Below, piece after piece: positions 1 to 7,899 of a stretch of 29,331 nucleotides of DNA (position 1 is its first letter; each line of letters opens with the position of its first letter). Location: IMG/VR virus record IMGVR_UViG_3300042868_011525, positions 1 through 29,331 of that record; one strand, given 5' to 3'. The DNA comes from a virus. The notes under the pieces were generated by a model. The model was not told the DNA's origin. It was given only the letters and a program-made list of their open reading frames with translations, and searched no databases. A program made the translations under genes and the position numbers.

Positions 1-530
1 TCGTCCCAAACCTTGTTTATGCTTCAGTCGGTTCAAACCATTGCCAATGGCGCGTGCAAAAGCAGGTCGTTGGCACGCCAACTGATGACTGGGGCGTGTT
101 TATTGGCAGGCAACTCGCGCGCCTCGCGCAAGAAACCAGCATGCCCATTCGCTTCTTTGAGCCAGCAACCCATGACGAATCTCTAACTCTTGACGTTTTA
201 GGCCACCGAATCGGTTTGATTCACGGCCACCAAGTAGCGCGCCCCGAAGGTCTGCCCGATTTCTGGCGCAAATCATCCTTTGGCAACAGCCCAATCAGCG
301 CAGCCCAGATTCTAGTCAGCGGCCACTTCCACCACCTGCGCGTCACAGAACTAGGAATTGATCAGTCAGGAGCATCACGCTTCTGGATTCAAGCCGCAAC
401 CCTAGACAACGGTTCAGGCTGGTACATGCGCACAAGCGGCGAAGATTCACGCGCAGGCCTTGTCGTCTTTAACGTTGAAAAAGGCAAGCCCTTCAACGGG
501 CGAGTGGACAAACTCATAGTTTGCGACTAG
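1..530 (+). CDS. Calcineurin-like metallophosphoesterase, C-terminal part (5' truncated)
   Basis: The frame is open from base 3, so the gene starts upstream of the window; the GTG at 54 is only an internal codon. Three pieces fit the di-metal calcineurin-like phosphoesterase fold in the right order: a SNHCQW segment at the place of the GNHE/D motif, GLIHGHQ in the middle, and SGHFHHLRV matching the GHxH metal-binding motif. Such enzymes hydrolyse phosphomono- or diesters (nucleotides, nucleic-acid ends). Its substrate here cannot be told. The N-terminal metal ligands (DxH) lie outside the window. The fold assignment is fairly sure; the biological role is open. Confidence 0.7.
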   Translation, partial: VPNLVYASVGSNHCQWRVQKQVVGTPTDDWGVFIGRQLARLAQETSMPIRFFEPATHDESLTLDVLGHRIGLIHGHQVARPEGLPDFWRKSSFGNSPISAAQILVSGHFHHLRVTELGIDQSGASRFWIQAATLDNGSGWYMRTSGEDSRAGLVVFNVEKGKPFNGRVDKLIVCD

Positions 531-559
531 GCTTTTCAGAGTTCGGGTAAAACCGACAA

Positions 560-630
560 GGGCTGACTGGAGTTGGGTTTTCGTTTCCCCCCTTCGTTCC
601 CCCACCGCAGTTCGATTCTGCGGCAGCCCA
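560..630 (+). other. tRNA-like remnant: acceptor stem plus T-arm, no anticodon arm
   Basis: Bases 606-622 form a perfect T-arm (CGCAG, loop TTCGATT, CTGCG) that matches the conserved GTTCRANYC box. The next seven bases GCAGCCC plus A630 pair in six of seven positions with GGGCTGA at 560-566, the exact geometry of a tRNA acceptor end. The 37 bases between the two parts contain a weak possible D-stem, but the pyrimidine tract 584-603 cannot form an anticodon stem. It is therefore not called as a functional tRNA. It may be a decayed tRNA or the 3' tRNA segment often kept in phage attachment sites; no integrase is visible to support the second idea. Confidence 0.35.
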
Positions 631-646
631 CCCAGAAGGGAGAGTC

Positions 647-814
647 ATGCCGACCTACGAATACCAATGCCCTGATTGCCAAACGGAAGAAACCGTTGTG
701 CGCCGCCTCAATGAAAAAGAAACCAAACCGCTCTGCGAATGTGGCAAAGCAATGGTGCGCGTCTTCGGTATAGCCGCAGTAACTTTCAAAGGATCAGGCT
801 GGGGCGGCAAGTGA
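647..814 (+). CDS. FmdB-family small zinc ribbon protein
   Basis: A 55-residue protein starting at an ATG behind a good ribosome-binding site (AGAAGGGAGAG). It opens with MPTYEYQCPDC, the hallmark of FmdB-type zinc ribbons. The zinc site is C8-x2-C11 and C30-x-C32, and the tail FKGSGWGGK resembles the usual FKGSGFY end of the family. These proteins are proposed regulators; no biochemical role is established. Its stop overlaps the GTG start of the cupin gene by four bases (GTGA), so the two are translationally coupled. The family call is confident; the function is unknown. Confidence 0.8.
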   Translation: MPTYEYQCPDCQTEETVVRRLNEKETKPLCECGKAMVRVFGIAAVTFKGSGWGGK

Positions 815-1146
815 TCGACAAACCTTGGGGCAACTACCGTATCCTTTCCGAAGGCTCGCCCTGCTGCGTCAAAATCCTAACCGTAAACCCACACCAACGG
901 CTATCTCTGCAAACCCACGACAAAAGAGCAGAAGCATGGTTCGCTCTGAGCGACGGGCTGGAAGCCGAAGTGGAAGGAATAAAGAAACCAATGCCTGCCT
1001 ACCACCGAATCTATGTAGGCGTAGGCGAAGCGCACAGGATCAGCAACCCAACCGACCAAGCAATCCAAGTCGTTGAACTGATGTTTGGCGTTTATGACGA
1101 GAACGACATTTTCCGTCTTGAAGACGACTACAAGCGTGTTCCCTAA
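811..1146 (+). CDS. Cupin-domain protein resembling the mannose-6-phosphate isomerase domain of ManC
   Basis: A protein of 111 residues from GTG 811, chosen because it gives a GTGA overlap with the preceding gene; the longer reading from 739 only runs through that gene. The sequence follows the C-terminal cupin of bifunctional mannose-1-phosphate guanylyltransferase/isomerases: a DKPWGNYRIL start, NPHQRLSLQTHDKRAEAWF (metal-binding strand pair), VGVGEAHRISNP, and an end in DIFRLEDDYKR. Free-standing members may isomerise or bind sugar phosphates. In this phage it could feed sugar modification, for example together with the glycosyltransferase at 11233, but nothing in the sequence proves that link. 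Confidence 0.75.
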   Translation: MIDKPWGNYRILSEGSPCCVKILTVNPHQRLSLQTHDKRAEAWFALSDGLEAEVEGIKKPMPAYHRIYVGVGEAHRISNPTDQAIQVVELMFGVYDENDIFRLEDDYKRVP

Positions 1147-1462
1147 GCCCTGCCTTACCTGCTCTCGCCTCACATCGCTAGGCAACTATTGCGCAACGCA
1201 TAAACAAGAACGCGACCAGCGCGAAGCACAACGCCAAGCAGACCGCCGCAGGGGTCGCACCCTTTACGCGTCAAAAGAATACAAGCAGGCCGCTGCCCTG
1301 ATCAAAGCCACAGCAACCCACTGCCACCTATGCGGCCAAGCGTTCACAAACCGCAACGAAATAACCGCCGACCACCTAGACGCAGGTAACCCAAACTCGC
1401 CGCTCGCTCCAGCACACAGAACTTGCAACTCATCAAGGGGCAACAAGCCACTCAGCAAATAA
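1136..1462 (+). CDS. HNH endonuclease
   Basis: 108 residues read from GTG 1136, which overlaps the end of the cupin gene by 11 bases; the ATG at 1085 would bury 62 bases in that gene. An N-terminal Cys cluster (CLTC, then C-x2-H) and a basic region precede the nuclease core: CHLCG, then ADHLDAG carrying the catalytic histidine, then AHRTCNSSRGNK with the second histidine and the asparagine. HNH proteins of this type sit near the terminase in many HK97-like phages and assist packaging. Here metK and a methyltransferase lie between it and the terminase. No strong ribosome-binding site is visible, so the exact start is uncertain. Confidence 0.8.
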   Translation: MFPKPCLTCSRLTSLGNYCATHKQERDQREAQRQADRRRGRTLYASKEYKQAAALIKATATHCHLCGQAFTNRNEITADHLDAGNPNSPLAPAHRTCNSSRGNKPLSK

Positions 1463-1480
1463 ACCCAACCCAACCCCAAG

Positions 1481-1517
1481 CCGTCCCCACCCGTCAATAT
1501 CGGGGGGCGGTTTTTTT
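1481..1517 (+). terminator. Rho-independent terminator after the HNH gene
   Basis: CCGTCCCC at 1481-1488 pairs over eight positions (one G-U) with the GGGGGGCGG segment ending at 1510, and seven T residues follow at 1511-1517. It closes the leftmost transcription unit and separates it from metK. Confidence 0.8.
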
Positions 1518-1555
1518 CTGCGCGGTGCAACTAAGACGAAACCCCGACCGCATTT

Positions 1556-1589
1556 TTTCGCGTATCGCCGCGAAAGTAATCGTTTTTTT
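1556..1589 (+). promoter_or_regulatory. Hairpin and T-tract in the metK leader
   Basis: TTTCGCG at 1556-1562 and CGCGAAA at 1569-1575 form a perfect 7-bp stem with a 6-base loop. Seven T residues follow at 1583-1589 after a 7-base gap. This may be a second terminator, an attenuator, or an operator just upstream of metK. The leader from 1518 to 1616 shows no convincing -35 box; TAGGCT at 1592-1597 is a possible -10. I could not fit a known SAM riboswitch to it by eye. Confidence 0.35.
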
Positions 1590-1616
1590 GTTAGGCTATT
1601 TTTCAAGGAGAACTAA

Positions 1617-2807
1617 ATGAAAAAGAACCTGCGCCTTTTCACTTCGGAGTCTGTAACTGAAGGCCATCCAGACAAACTCTGCGATCAGATAAGCGACGTG
1701 CTTTTAGATGCTTTGCTTGCGGCTGATCCTTCTGCGCGCGTTGCGATCGAAACGATGGTGACGACTGGGCTGGTTCACGTTGCTGGCGAGGTGACCACTT
1801 CGGCTTGGATTGACGTGCCTGCTTTGATCAGGGAAAAGATTCTTGAGATTGGTTATGACTCGTCACTGAAAGGTTTTGACGGGGCTTCTTGCGGCATCAG
1901 CGTTTCGATTGGTGCGCAATCGCCTGATATTGCTCAGGGCGTTGACGAGGCTTTTGACGCGTCGCAGGATGAGTTGGATTTACAGGGGGCTGGCGACCAA
2001 GGCCTCATGTTTGGTTACGCAACTGACGAAACCGAAAGCCTCATGCCTTTGCCGATTACTTTGGCGCATGCGCTCGCGGCTAGATTGACCCATGTGCGCA
2101 AGGCAGGGATTACGCCGCACTTGCGACCTGATGGAAAAACCCAAGTAACCATTGGTTATTTGAACAACGTTCCGAAAACAGTTGAAACAATCGTTATTTC
2201 TGCCCAGCACGCTGAAGATTATCCGCAGGAAAAGTTGCGTGATTTTATCCGCTTTGCGGTTATTGACCACGTGCTCGCTGATTACGATTGGTTGGATTTA
2301 TCAAACATGAAGGTTTTGATTAACCCAACTGGCCGCTTTGTTATCGGCGGCGCGCAGGGAGACGCAGGTTTGACTGGCCGTAAAATCATCGTCGATACTT
2401 ATGGCGGCATGGCGCGTCATGGCGGCGGCGCGTTTAGCGGCAAAGACCCGTCGAAGGTTGACCGCTCTGCGGCTTACGCAATGCGTTGGATTGCTAAAAA
2501 TGTCGTGGCGGCTAAGTTGGCAAGCCGCTGCGAAGTTCAAGTCGCGTATGCAATCGGAGTTGCAAAACCTGTCGGCCTTTACGTGGATACTTTTGGAACT
2601 TCAAAGATTGAAGACGCAACACTTGCAGAAGCGATTCTTGAAGTTTTCGACCTTCGCCCGAAGGCGATCATTCGCGACCTTGACTTGCTGAATCCGATTT
2701 ATTCAAAGACCGCGACGGGCGGCCATTTTGGTCGCGACATTTTTACGTGGGAAAAAACAAACAAGACTGAAGCCCTGCTTGCCGCAGTCGAAAAGAGAAA
2801 GAACTAA
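1617..2807 (+). CDS. metK: S-adenosylmethionine synthetase (methionine adenosyltransferase)
   Basis: A full-length 396-residue enzyme that makes S-adenosylmethionine from methionine and ATP. It carries the family landmarks: GHPDK (16-20) with the catalytic histidine, GAGDQG at 124-129 (ATP binding), and the phosphate-binding loop [19 protein letters not shown] at 269-287. All three domains appear present, with no frameshift or missing block. AAGGAG lies seven bases before the ATG. The stop overlaps the ATG of the methyltransferase by one base (TAATG), so cofactor maker and cofactor user are made together. Metabolic genes of this kind are uncommon in phages, and its origin is probably a host metK. 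Confidence 0.95.
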   Translation: MKKNLRLFTSESVTEGHPDKLCDQISDVLLDALLAADPSARVAIETMVTTGLVHVAGEVTTSAWIDVPALIREKILEIGYDSSLKGFDGASCGISVSIGAQSPDIAQGVDEAFDASQDELDLQGAGDQGLMFGYATDETESLMPLPITLAHALAARLTHVRKAGITPHLRPDGKTQVTIGYLNNVPKTVETIVISAQHAEDYPQEKLRDFIRFAVIDHVLADYDWLDLSNMKVLINPTGRFVIGGAQGDAGLTGRKIIVDTYGGMARHGGGAFSGKDPSKVDRSAAYAMRWIAKNVVAAKLASRCEVQVAYAIGVAKPVGLYVDTFGTSKIEDATLAEAILEVFDLRPKAIIRDLDLLNPIYSKTATGGHFGRDIFTWEKTNKTEALLAAVEKRKN

Positions 2808-3991
2808 TGAAACTAGAAACCGTCGCCATTGCTTCGCTAACCAGCGATCCAAACAATGCCCGAAAGCATGATGAGAAAAACCTTGAAGCAATCATTGGCA
2901 GCCTGAAAACTTTCGGCCAGCGCAAACCAATCGTTATCTCTAGCGAAAGCGTCGTGGTTGCTGGCAACGGAACGATCGAAGCGGCTAAACGTTTGGGATG
3001 GGAAAAGATTGAAGTGGTTCGCGTTCCTGAAGATTGGACAGCCGACCAAATCAAGGCTTTCGCCTTGGCAGATAACCGCACCGCTGAACTTGCTTCTTGG
3101 AACGGTGAAGTTCTAACCGCTCAGTTGCGAGAGTTGGAGTTCGCTGGTTTTGAAGTTGCAGAGTTCGGATTTGAACCCGTAGAAATTGAATTCGACGCTG
3201 AAGAACTCAAGGATGAAATCCCCGAACTTCCAGAAGAGCCGCGTGCAAAAGTTGGCGATCTTTGGCATTTGGGTGACCATTTGCTTCTTTGCGGAGATTC
3301 GACCAGCGCGGCAAGTTACGAGAAACTTCTTGGTGATGGCTTCGCTGACCTGATCGTAACCGATCCCCCTTGGAATGTGAATTACGGGGCTGTTTCAAAA
3401 AACAATTCCCAAGGATACAAACCGCGCACAATCATGAACGACCACATGGGCGTTGACGAATGGCAAAGTTTCGTGTCTGGCTTCGTTTCAAACATGGCAA
3501 GTTTCTCAAAGGGCGGCTGCCCGATGTATCTCGTTATGTCGCCGCAGGAATGGCCTGTGATTGACGCAACGCTGCGCCAGCATGACTTTCACTGGTCAAG
3601 CACAATCATTTGGGCGAAGGATCGTTTGGTGCTTTCGCGCAAGGATTACCACACGCAGTATGAACCGATTTGGTACGGCTGGAACGGTTCAGCACCGCGC
3701 CTTGTTCAAGTTGAAGACCGCAAGCAATCCGATCTTTGGCAATTTGATCGCCCTTCGCGTTCTGATCTTCACCCAACCACCAAGCCTGTGGAACTTATCG
3801 TTCGAATGATTCAGAACAGCAGCAAGCGCGGCGACGTTGTTCTTGAGCCTTTTGCTGGCTCAGGGTCAACCCTTATCGCTTGCGAACAAACTGACCGCAA
3901 GTGCCGCGCCATTGAACTTGACCCGAAATACGTTGACGTGATTGTGAAACGATGGGAAACCCTTACTGGTCTTACCGCGACGGTTTCTTAG
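2807..3991 (+). CDS. DNA methyltransferase with N-terminal ParB-like domain
   Basis: 394 residues in two parts. Residues 1-100 are a ParB/sulfiredoxin-like domain (NNARKHDEKNLEAIIGSL, then VAGNGTIEAAKRLGW and FALADNRTAEL). From about 150 it is an N4/N6 amino-methyltransferase: catalytic DPPW at 186-189 and the SAM-binding motif PFAGSGST at 348-355. The order (motif IV before motif I) marks the beta class. The ParB-methylase fusion is common in phages and methylates adenine or N4-cytosine. No restriction endonuclease is adjacent, so protection of phage DNA from host restriction, or marking for packaging, is more likely than a complete restriction-modification system. The recognition site cannot be read from sequence. 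Confidence 0.92.
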   Translation: MKLETVAIASLTSDPNNARKHDEKNLEAIIGSLKTFGQRKPIVISSESVVVAGNGTIEAAKRLGWEKIEVVRVPEDWTADQIKAFALADNRTAELASWNGEVLTAQLRELEFAGFEVAEFGFEPVEIEFDAEELKDEIPELPEEPRAKVGDLWHLGDHLLLCGDSTSAASYEKLLGDGFADLIVTDPPWNVNYGAVSKNNSQGYKPRTIMNDHMGVDEWQSFVSGFVSNMASFSKGGCPMYLVMSPQEWPVIDATLRQHDFHWSSTIIWAKDRLVLSRKDYHTQYEPIWYGWNGSAPRLVQVEDRKQSDLWQFDRPSRSDLHPTTKPVELIVRMIQNSSKRGDVVLEPFAGSGSTLIACEQTDRKCRAIELDPKYVDVIVKRWETLTGLTATVS

Positions 3992-4200
3992 TGTTCACGC
4001 CGCTTGTTGGCGGCTGGGTGAAACTTGTTCGCGGCCACACCGTTGTTAACGGTTTTATCGTTGGCATTACGGAAACCCACATTGAAGTCGAAGGGATCGC
4101 GCCGCTACCCTTGAAAGAGTGGCCGATAATAATATGCAAACCACCAGAGGGAACGATTCCAAAAATGCGAGAGCAGGTGAATGATGGCTCAAATGGGTAG
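3991..4200 (+). CDS. Small protein of unknown function
   Basis: Sixty-nine residues if read from the GTG that overlaps the methyltransferase stop by one base (TAGTG). The same frame continues back to an ATG at 3952, giving 82 residues with a 40-base overlap. Neither start has a good ribosome-binding site; I prefer 3991 because tight stop-start overlap is the rule in this genome. The product looks like a short beta-rich domain (repeated VNGFIVGITETHIEVEG-like strands) with no cysteine or membrane segment. Its end overlaps the terminase small-subunit start. I do not recognise the family. Confidence 0.6.
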   Translation: MFTPLVGGWVKLVRGHTVVNGFIVGITETHIEVEGIAPLPLKEWPIIICKPPEGTIPKMREQVNDGSNG

Positions 4201-4633
4201 ACCGCCGAAGCCGACGGAGTTGAAAAGATTACAAGGCAACGCAGGCAAGCGCGCTCTGCCAAAAGAGGACAACCTGATTCTGCTCCCAGCAGCGCAGGGA
4301 ATCCCTGAGCCTTCACGCCCTTTGCTCAAGCATGGGCAAGAAATGTGGGACAGGATTTGGGGAACAGGCTACCTGTGGATTAGCCCAACCAGCGACTACG
4401 AACTTTGCCTAATGACTTGCGAGATGATCGACGAGCGTTGGAACTTGCGCGTCAAAGTTATGCAAAGCGAAGACGCGAAACTGCGGCGCGGCTTGCGCGA
4501 ACTTGACCGCGTCATTGTTTCCAATCTTTCGCTACTGGGCTTCAGCCCAACCGACCGCATGCGACTTGGCATCGCTGAAGTGAAAAAGCAATCAAGGCTT
4601 GAAGAACTTATGGCGCGAAAGGCGGCCAAATAA
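4181..4633 (+). CDS. terS: Terminase small subunit (P27-like)
   Basis: 150 residues; the N-terminus GRPPKPTELKRLQGNAGKR is the typical opening of P27-family small terminases. The rest is mostly helical, as expected for the oligomeric DNA-recognition subunit that loads viral DNA on the large terminase. Two start codons are adjacent (ATG 4181 and ATG 4184); GCAGGTGA directly upstream is better spaced for the second. The stop overlaps the large-subunit ATG by one base. Confidence 0.9.
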   Translation: MMAQMGRPPKPTELKRLQGNAGKRALPKEDNLILLPAAQGIPEPSRPLLKHGQEMWDRIWGTGYLWISPTSDYELCLMTCEMIDERWNLRVKVMQSEDAKLRRGLRELDRVIVSNLSLLGFSPTDRMRLGIAEVKKQSRLEELMARKAAK

Positions 4634-6156
4634 TGTGGCCACCTGCATGGCTAACCCCTGTCGATCCTGCCGCGATTGAAAGAGGCGACGGAGATTTCGC
4701 TGCCGATTTTGCAGAAACTTTCGGTTCGATTGGTAAAGACGGAGTTGCTGGTCGCGCTGGCACGCCGCTCAAAATCCGCGATTGGCAACGCGAACTTTTG
4801 CGCCGCCTTTACGCGCGAGACGAAGACGGCGGATACATTGCGTCTACCGCGCTAATCGGGCTTCCAAGAAAAAACGGCAAATCCGCGCTCGCTTCTTCCG
4901 CCATCGCTCTCTACTCGCTTTTCGCTGAAGACGTTCTTGGTGGAGAAATCGTGGTCGCTGCCGCTGAAAAAGAACAGGCACGAATTGTTTTCGGTGAAGC
5001 CAAGCGAATGATTGAAGCGACTGAACTTTCTCAGATTTGCGAAATCTATAAGGACAGCATTTACGTTCCTTCAACTTCCAGCGTTCTAAAAGTTGTTTCG
5101 GCCGAAGCCTATTCAAAAGAAGGTTCGAACCCTCACCGCATCATCATCGACGAGTTGCACGCCCACAAGAACCGCGACCTTTACGACGTTTATTCTTTGG
5201 CAATGGCTAACAGAGGCAAGATTGCGCAACTTGTTGCGATCACCACCGCAGGAACGCGCACCGATTCGACTGGCAAAGATTCGATTGCCTACACCGAATA
5301 CCAGCGCGGCCAGAAGATTGCGCGCGGCGAGATTGAAGACCCTTCGTTCTTTATGGCTTGGTGGGAAGCAGCGCAAGAAGCCGACCATGCAAATCCTGAA
5401 ACTTGGGCAATCGCTAACCCTGCGTTTGGCGATTTGGTTGCAGAAAGCGACTTTGCCTCAGCGGTGAAGAGAACCCCTGAAGCAGAGTTCAGAACCAAGC
5501 GTCTAAACCAATGGGTTTCAAGCCAGCAAACGTGGCTGCCTCATGGAACTTGGGATTCTTTGGCTGAAGATTTCGAATGGGATGAAGAAGACGAGTACGT
5601 TCTTGGCTTCGACGGTTCTTATTCCAGCGACTCAACTTCGATTTGTGCGGTTTCAATTCCGCAGGGCGACGAACTTCCAAAAGTGAAATTGGTTGCAACT
5701 TGGGAAAAGAACTTTGGCGTTGACGACGATTCTTGGCGCGTGCCAATCGCTGAAGTTGAAAACACGCTGCTTGAATGGTGCGCTCGTTACCCAAAGGTTC
5801 GCGAAGTCGCCTGCGACCCCTTCCGCTGGCAACGATCAATGGAAGCGTTGCAGGAGGCTGGCCTTCCCATCGTTGAATACAAGACTTCGTATCTTTCGCT
5901 AATGATCCCAGCGTCGCAGAAAGTCTTTGACGCGGTTGTTGAAAAGAAACTAATTCACGACGGAAACCCTGCGCTGGCTCGCCATCTAGACAACTGCGTT
6001 CTCAAAGTTGACGCAAAAGGCGCGCGCGTAACTAAAGAGCATGGAAACAGCCGCCGCAAAATCGACAACGCCATCGCCTTCATCATTGCGTTTGACCGCG
6101 CAACGCAGGGTAAACTTGAAGAAGAAGAACTGATTCCGCAGTTTTACGAATTTTAG
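4633..6156 (+). CDS. terL: Terminase large subunit (ATPase and nuclease)
   Basis: A 507-residue packaging motor. The ATPase half shows the deviant Walker A LPRKNGKS (77-84) and the Walker B RIIIDE (169-174), with a TTAGT coupling segment after it. The RNase H-like nuclease half starts at FDGSYSSDST (326-335), has CDPFRW in the middle, and ends with a conserved Asp in RRKIDNAIAF near residue 479. It moves DNA into the prohead and cuts the concatemer. Length and motif spacing are normal for HK97-like phages. Confidence 0.95.
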   Translation: MWPPAWLTPVDPAAIERGDGDFAADFAETFGSIGKDGVAGRAGTPLKIRDWQRELLRRLYARDEDGGYIASTALIGLPRKNGKSALASSAIALYSLFAEDVLGGEIVVAAAEKEQARIVFGEAKRMIEATELSQICEIYKDSIYVPSTSSVLKVVSAEAYSKEGSNPHRIIIDELHAHKNRDLYDVYSLAMANRGKIAQLVAITTAGTRTDSTGKDSIAYTEYQRGQKIARGEIEDPSFFMAWWEAAQEADHANPETWAIANPAFGDLVAESDFASAVKRTPEAEFRTKRLNQWVSSQQTWLPHGTWDSLAEDFEWDEEDEYVLGFDGSYSSDSTSICAVSIPQGDELPKVKLVATWEKNFGVDDDSWRVPIAEVENTLLEWCARYPKVREVACDPFRWQRSMEALQEAGLPIVEYKTSYLSLMIPASQKVFDAVVEKKLIHDGNPALARHLDNCVLKVDAKGARVTKEHGNSRRKIDNAIAFIIAFDRATQGKLEEEELIPQFYEF

Positions 6157-6163
6157 GAGCGCA

Positions 6164-6301
6164 ATGCTTTCCCTTATTTTGCAGGCTGGCGGTTGTCTAA
6201 TCGCAGCAATTGGGCTTGGCTTGGCTTGGCTTCCACTTGGCATTGTGGCTGCTGGCGTGGCTTTAGTTCTTTTTGGTCTAGCAATTGAGCGAGGTAAGTA
6301 A
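6164..6301 (+). CDS. Small two-helix membrane protein
   Basis: Forty-five residues from an ATG preceded by TTAGGAGCGCA. Nearly the whole chain is hydrophobic and falls into two helices (about residues 4-22 and 25-41) split by LAWLPLG, ending in a charged IERGK tail. The stop directly abuts the portal ATG, so it is part of the head operon. Small membrane proteins between terminase and portal occur in several actinophages, with no known function. It is supported by its tight position between two genes and a good ribosome-binding site. Confidence 0.65.
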   Translation: MLSLILQAGGCLIAAIGLGLAWLPLGIVAAGVALVLFGLAIERGK

Positions 6302-7636
6302 ATGCTTTCTAATCTTTTTGGCGAAACACGCGCCATCAGTTTTCAGTCAATGTGGGCTTCGAATGACCTGCCGCTAACTTCGACTGAATCTGGCGCGTTC
6401 GTTACTCAGGACAGCAGCCTAGAGATTTCAACGGTTTTTGCTTGCATCAATATGACGAGCGCAACAATTGCTGCGCTGCCAATCGACGCTTTTCAGCGCG
6501 TTGACGGAAACCGCGTGCCTTATCGCCCACGCCCAGAATGGGTGATCAAGCCAGACCTTGAATGCTCAAGGATTGAACACATTCAGCAAGTGATTGTTTC
6601 GCTGCTGCTTGACGGCAATGCTTTCATTCGCGTCTTCCGTAAAAAGGGCGCAGTTGTTTCGCTGGTTGCTCTTGATCCGACAAAGGTTCGCGTGGAACGC
6701 GTGGCCTTGGGTCGCCTACGCTACTTTTACCACGAGCAAGAAATTCCACAAGCGGAGATTCTCCACATTCGCGACATGGTTCGCGCTGGCCATGTTCGCG
6801 GCATCAGCCGAATCGACACGCTCAAAGAAGAACTTGGTCTTGCTTCTGCTTTGCGTTCTTTCGCGGCACGCTTCTTTGGTCAAGGCGGAACTGCTCAGTT
6901 GGCGATTGAAACCCCTAGCAACCTAACCGCTGAACAGGCTCGCGCTCTGGCCGATTCCGCAAACAACCGTCACGGCGGTTACCGCAAAGCCCACAAGACA
7001 ATGGTCGTATCAGGCGGCGCAACAATTAAAAAACTTGGAACTGATCCAAACGAAGCCCAAATGATCGAATCGCGTCGCTTGGCGATTGAGAACATTTGCG
7101 CAATCTTTAGCGTGCCACCAACGATCGTCGGCGTGACCGCTTCTGGCTCAATGTCTTACGCTTCGGTTGAGCAGAACTCGCTGAACTGGGTTCGCTTCGG
7201 CTTGCAGCCAATCATTCAAAAACTTGAAGAAGCATATTCAAGCCTGATCGAATACCAGCAGGCCTTCATTAAGTTCAACGTTGACTCTTTGCTTCGCGCC
7301 GATTACGCGACGCGCGTGAACGGTTATTCTTCAGCGTTGCAGGCTGGATGGATGAGCATTAACGATGTTCGCAACTTGGAAGACATGCGCCCAGCAGCAG
7401 GCGGCGACCAATATCGCGTTCCTTTGGCTAACGTGAACTTGTCGGCCGCTGATTTGACTGAGATGGACAAGAAGGTCGCTATGGCTCAGCGTTTGATTAG
7501 CGTCGGATTTGATCCAACTGAAGTTCTGCTTGCTTTGAAGTTGCCTGACATTTCGCACACAGGTGTTCCAAGTGTTCAGTTGCAGGCGGTTGCGCAGATT
7601 GATCCCGAAGCCCCAGAGAGCGTGTACAAGGCGTAA
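6302..7636 (+). CDS. Portal protein (HK97 type)
   Basis: 444 residues, the size of the compact HK97-like portals. Typical landmarks are an early segment on T-cell-like order (STVFACINMTSATIAALP), GNAFIRVFRKKG followed by LVALDPTKVRVER, an HIRDM segment, and the late RLAIENICAIFSVPP stretch ahead of the tunnel region. It forms the dodecameric ring at the head vertex through which DNA is packed and to which the connector binds. The stop overlaps the next ATG by one base. Confidence 0.93.
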   Translation: MLSNLFGETRAISFQSMWASNDLPLTSTESGAFVTQDSSLEISTVFACINMTSATIAALPIDAFQRVDGNRVPYRPRPEWVIKPDLECSRIEHIQQVIVSLLLDGNAFIRVFRKKGAVVSLVALDPTKVRVERVALGRLRYFYHEQEIPQAEILHIRDMVRAGHVRGISRIDTLKEELGLASALRSFAARFFGQGGTAQLAIETPSNLTAEQARALADSANNRHGGYRKAHKTMVVSGGATIKKLGTDPNEAQMIESRRLAIENICAIFSVPPTIVGVTASGSMSYASVEQNSLNWVRFGLQPIIQKLEEAYSSLIEYQQAFIKFNVDSLLRADYATRVNGYSSALQAGWMSINDVRNLEDMRPAAGGDQYRVPLANVNLSAADLTEMDKKVAMAQRLISVGFDPTEVLLALKLPDISHTGVPSVQLQAVAQIDPEAPESVYKA

Positions 7637-7899
7637 TGGCGGTAACTTCTGGGCAGCAGGTTGTTGGATTAACGGCCGTCCCTATCGACGGGGTTTCAAC
7701 TAATCCTTATCGCTTGCATTTCCACAACAACGACAACACCAAAAAAGTTTTCATTGGCGGCAGCGGCGTGACCGTTTCTAACGGGATGGAACTGGATGGG
7801 CATGGCATGTTGGAAATAACTGTCTCGCCAAACGAGCAGATTTTTGTGGTCTCTGATAGCGGCGACCACACAGTTTCATGGTTAAGGATGGATGTTTAA
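7636..7899 (+). CDS. Small beta-rich head-region protein, function unknown
   Basis: Eighty-seven residues coupled by TAATG to the portal before it and to the protease fusion after it. The pattern is a short beta sandwich: a polar RLHFHNND strand, KVFIGGSGVTVSNGMEL, then ITVSPNEQIFVVS and HTVSWLRM at the end. Small proteins of this kind lie between portal and protease in several actinophages. A capsid decoration or neck role is possible, but I have no direct evidence. Confidence 0.75.
   Translation: MAVTSGQQVVGLTAVPIDGVSTNPYRLHFHNNDNTKKVFIGGSGVTVSNGMELDGHGMLEITVSPNEQIFVVSDSGDHTVSWLRMDV

Noticed and set aside
560-630. Complete functional tRNA
   Set aside because: The region between D-arm position and T-arm is a pyrimidine tract that cannot form an anticodon stem, and no anticodon can be placed.
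573-773. Plus-strand frame over the FmdB gene
   Set aside because: Out of frame with the clear FmdB protein at 647-814 and without a ribosome-binding site.
2807-3991. Complete restriction-modification system
   Set aside because: No restriction endonuclease partner is adjacent; the HNH gene before metK is of the packaging-associated type and is separated by a terminator.
6205-6232. GCTTGG short tandem repeat as a regulatory site
   Set aside because: It encodes the membrane helix of the small protein at 6164 and is explained by Leu/Ala/Gly codons.
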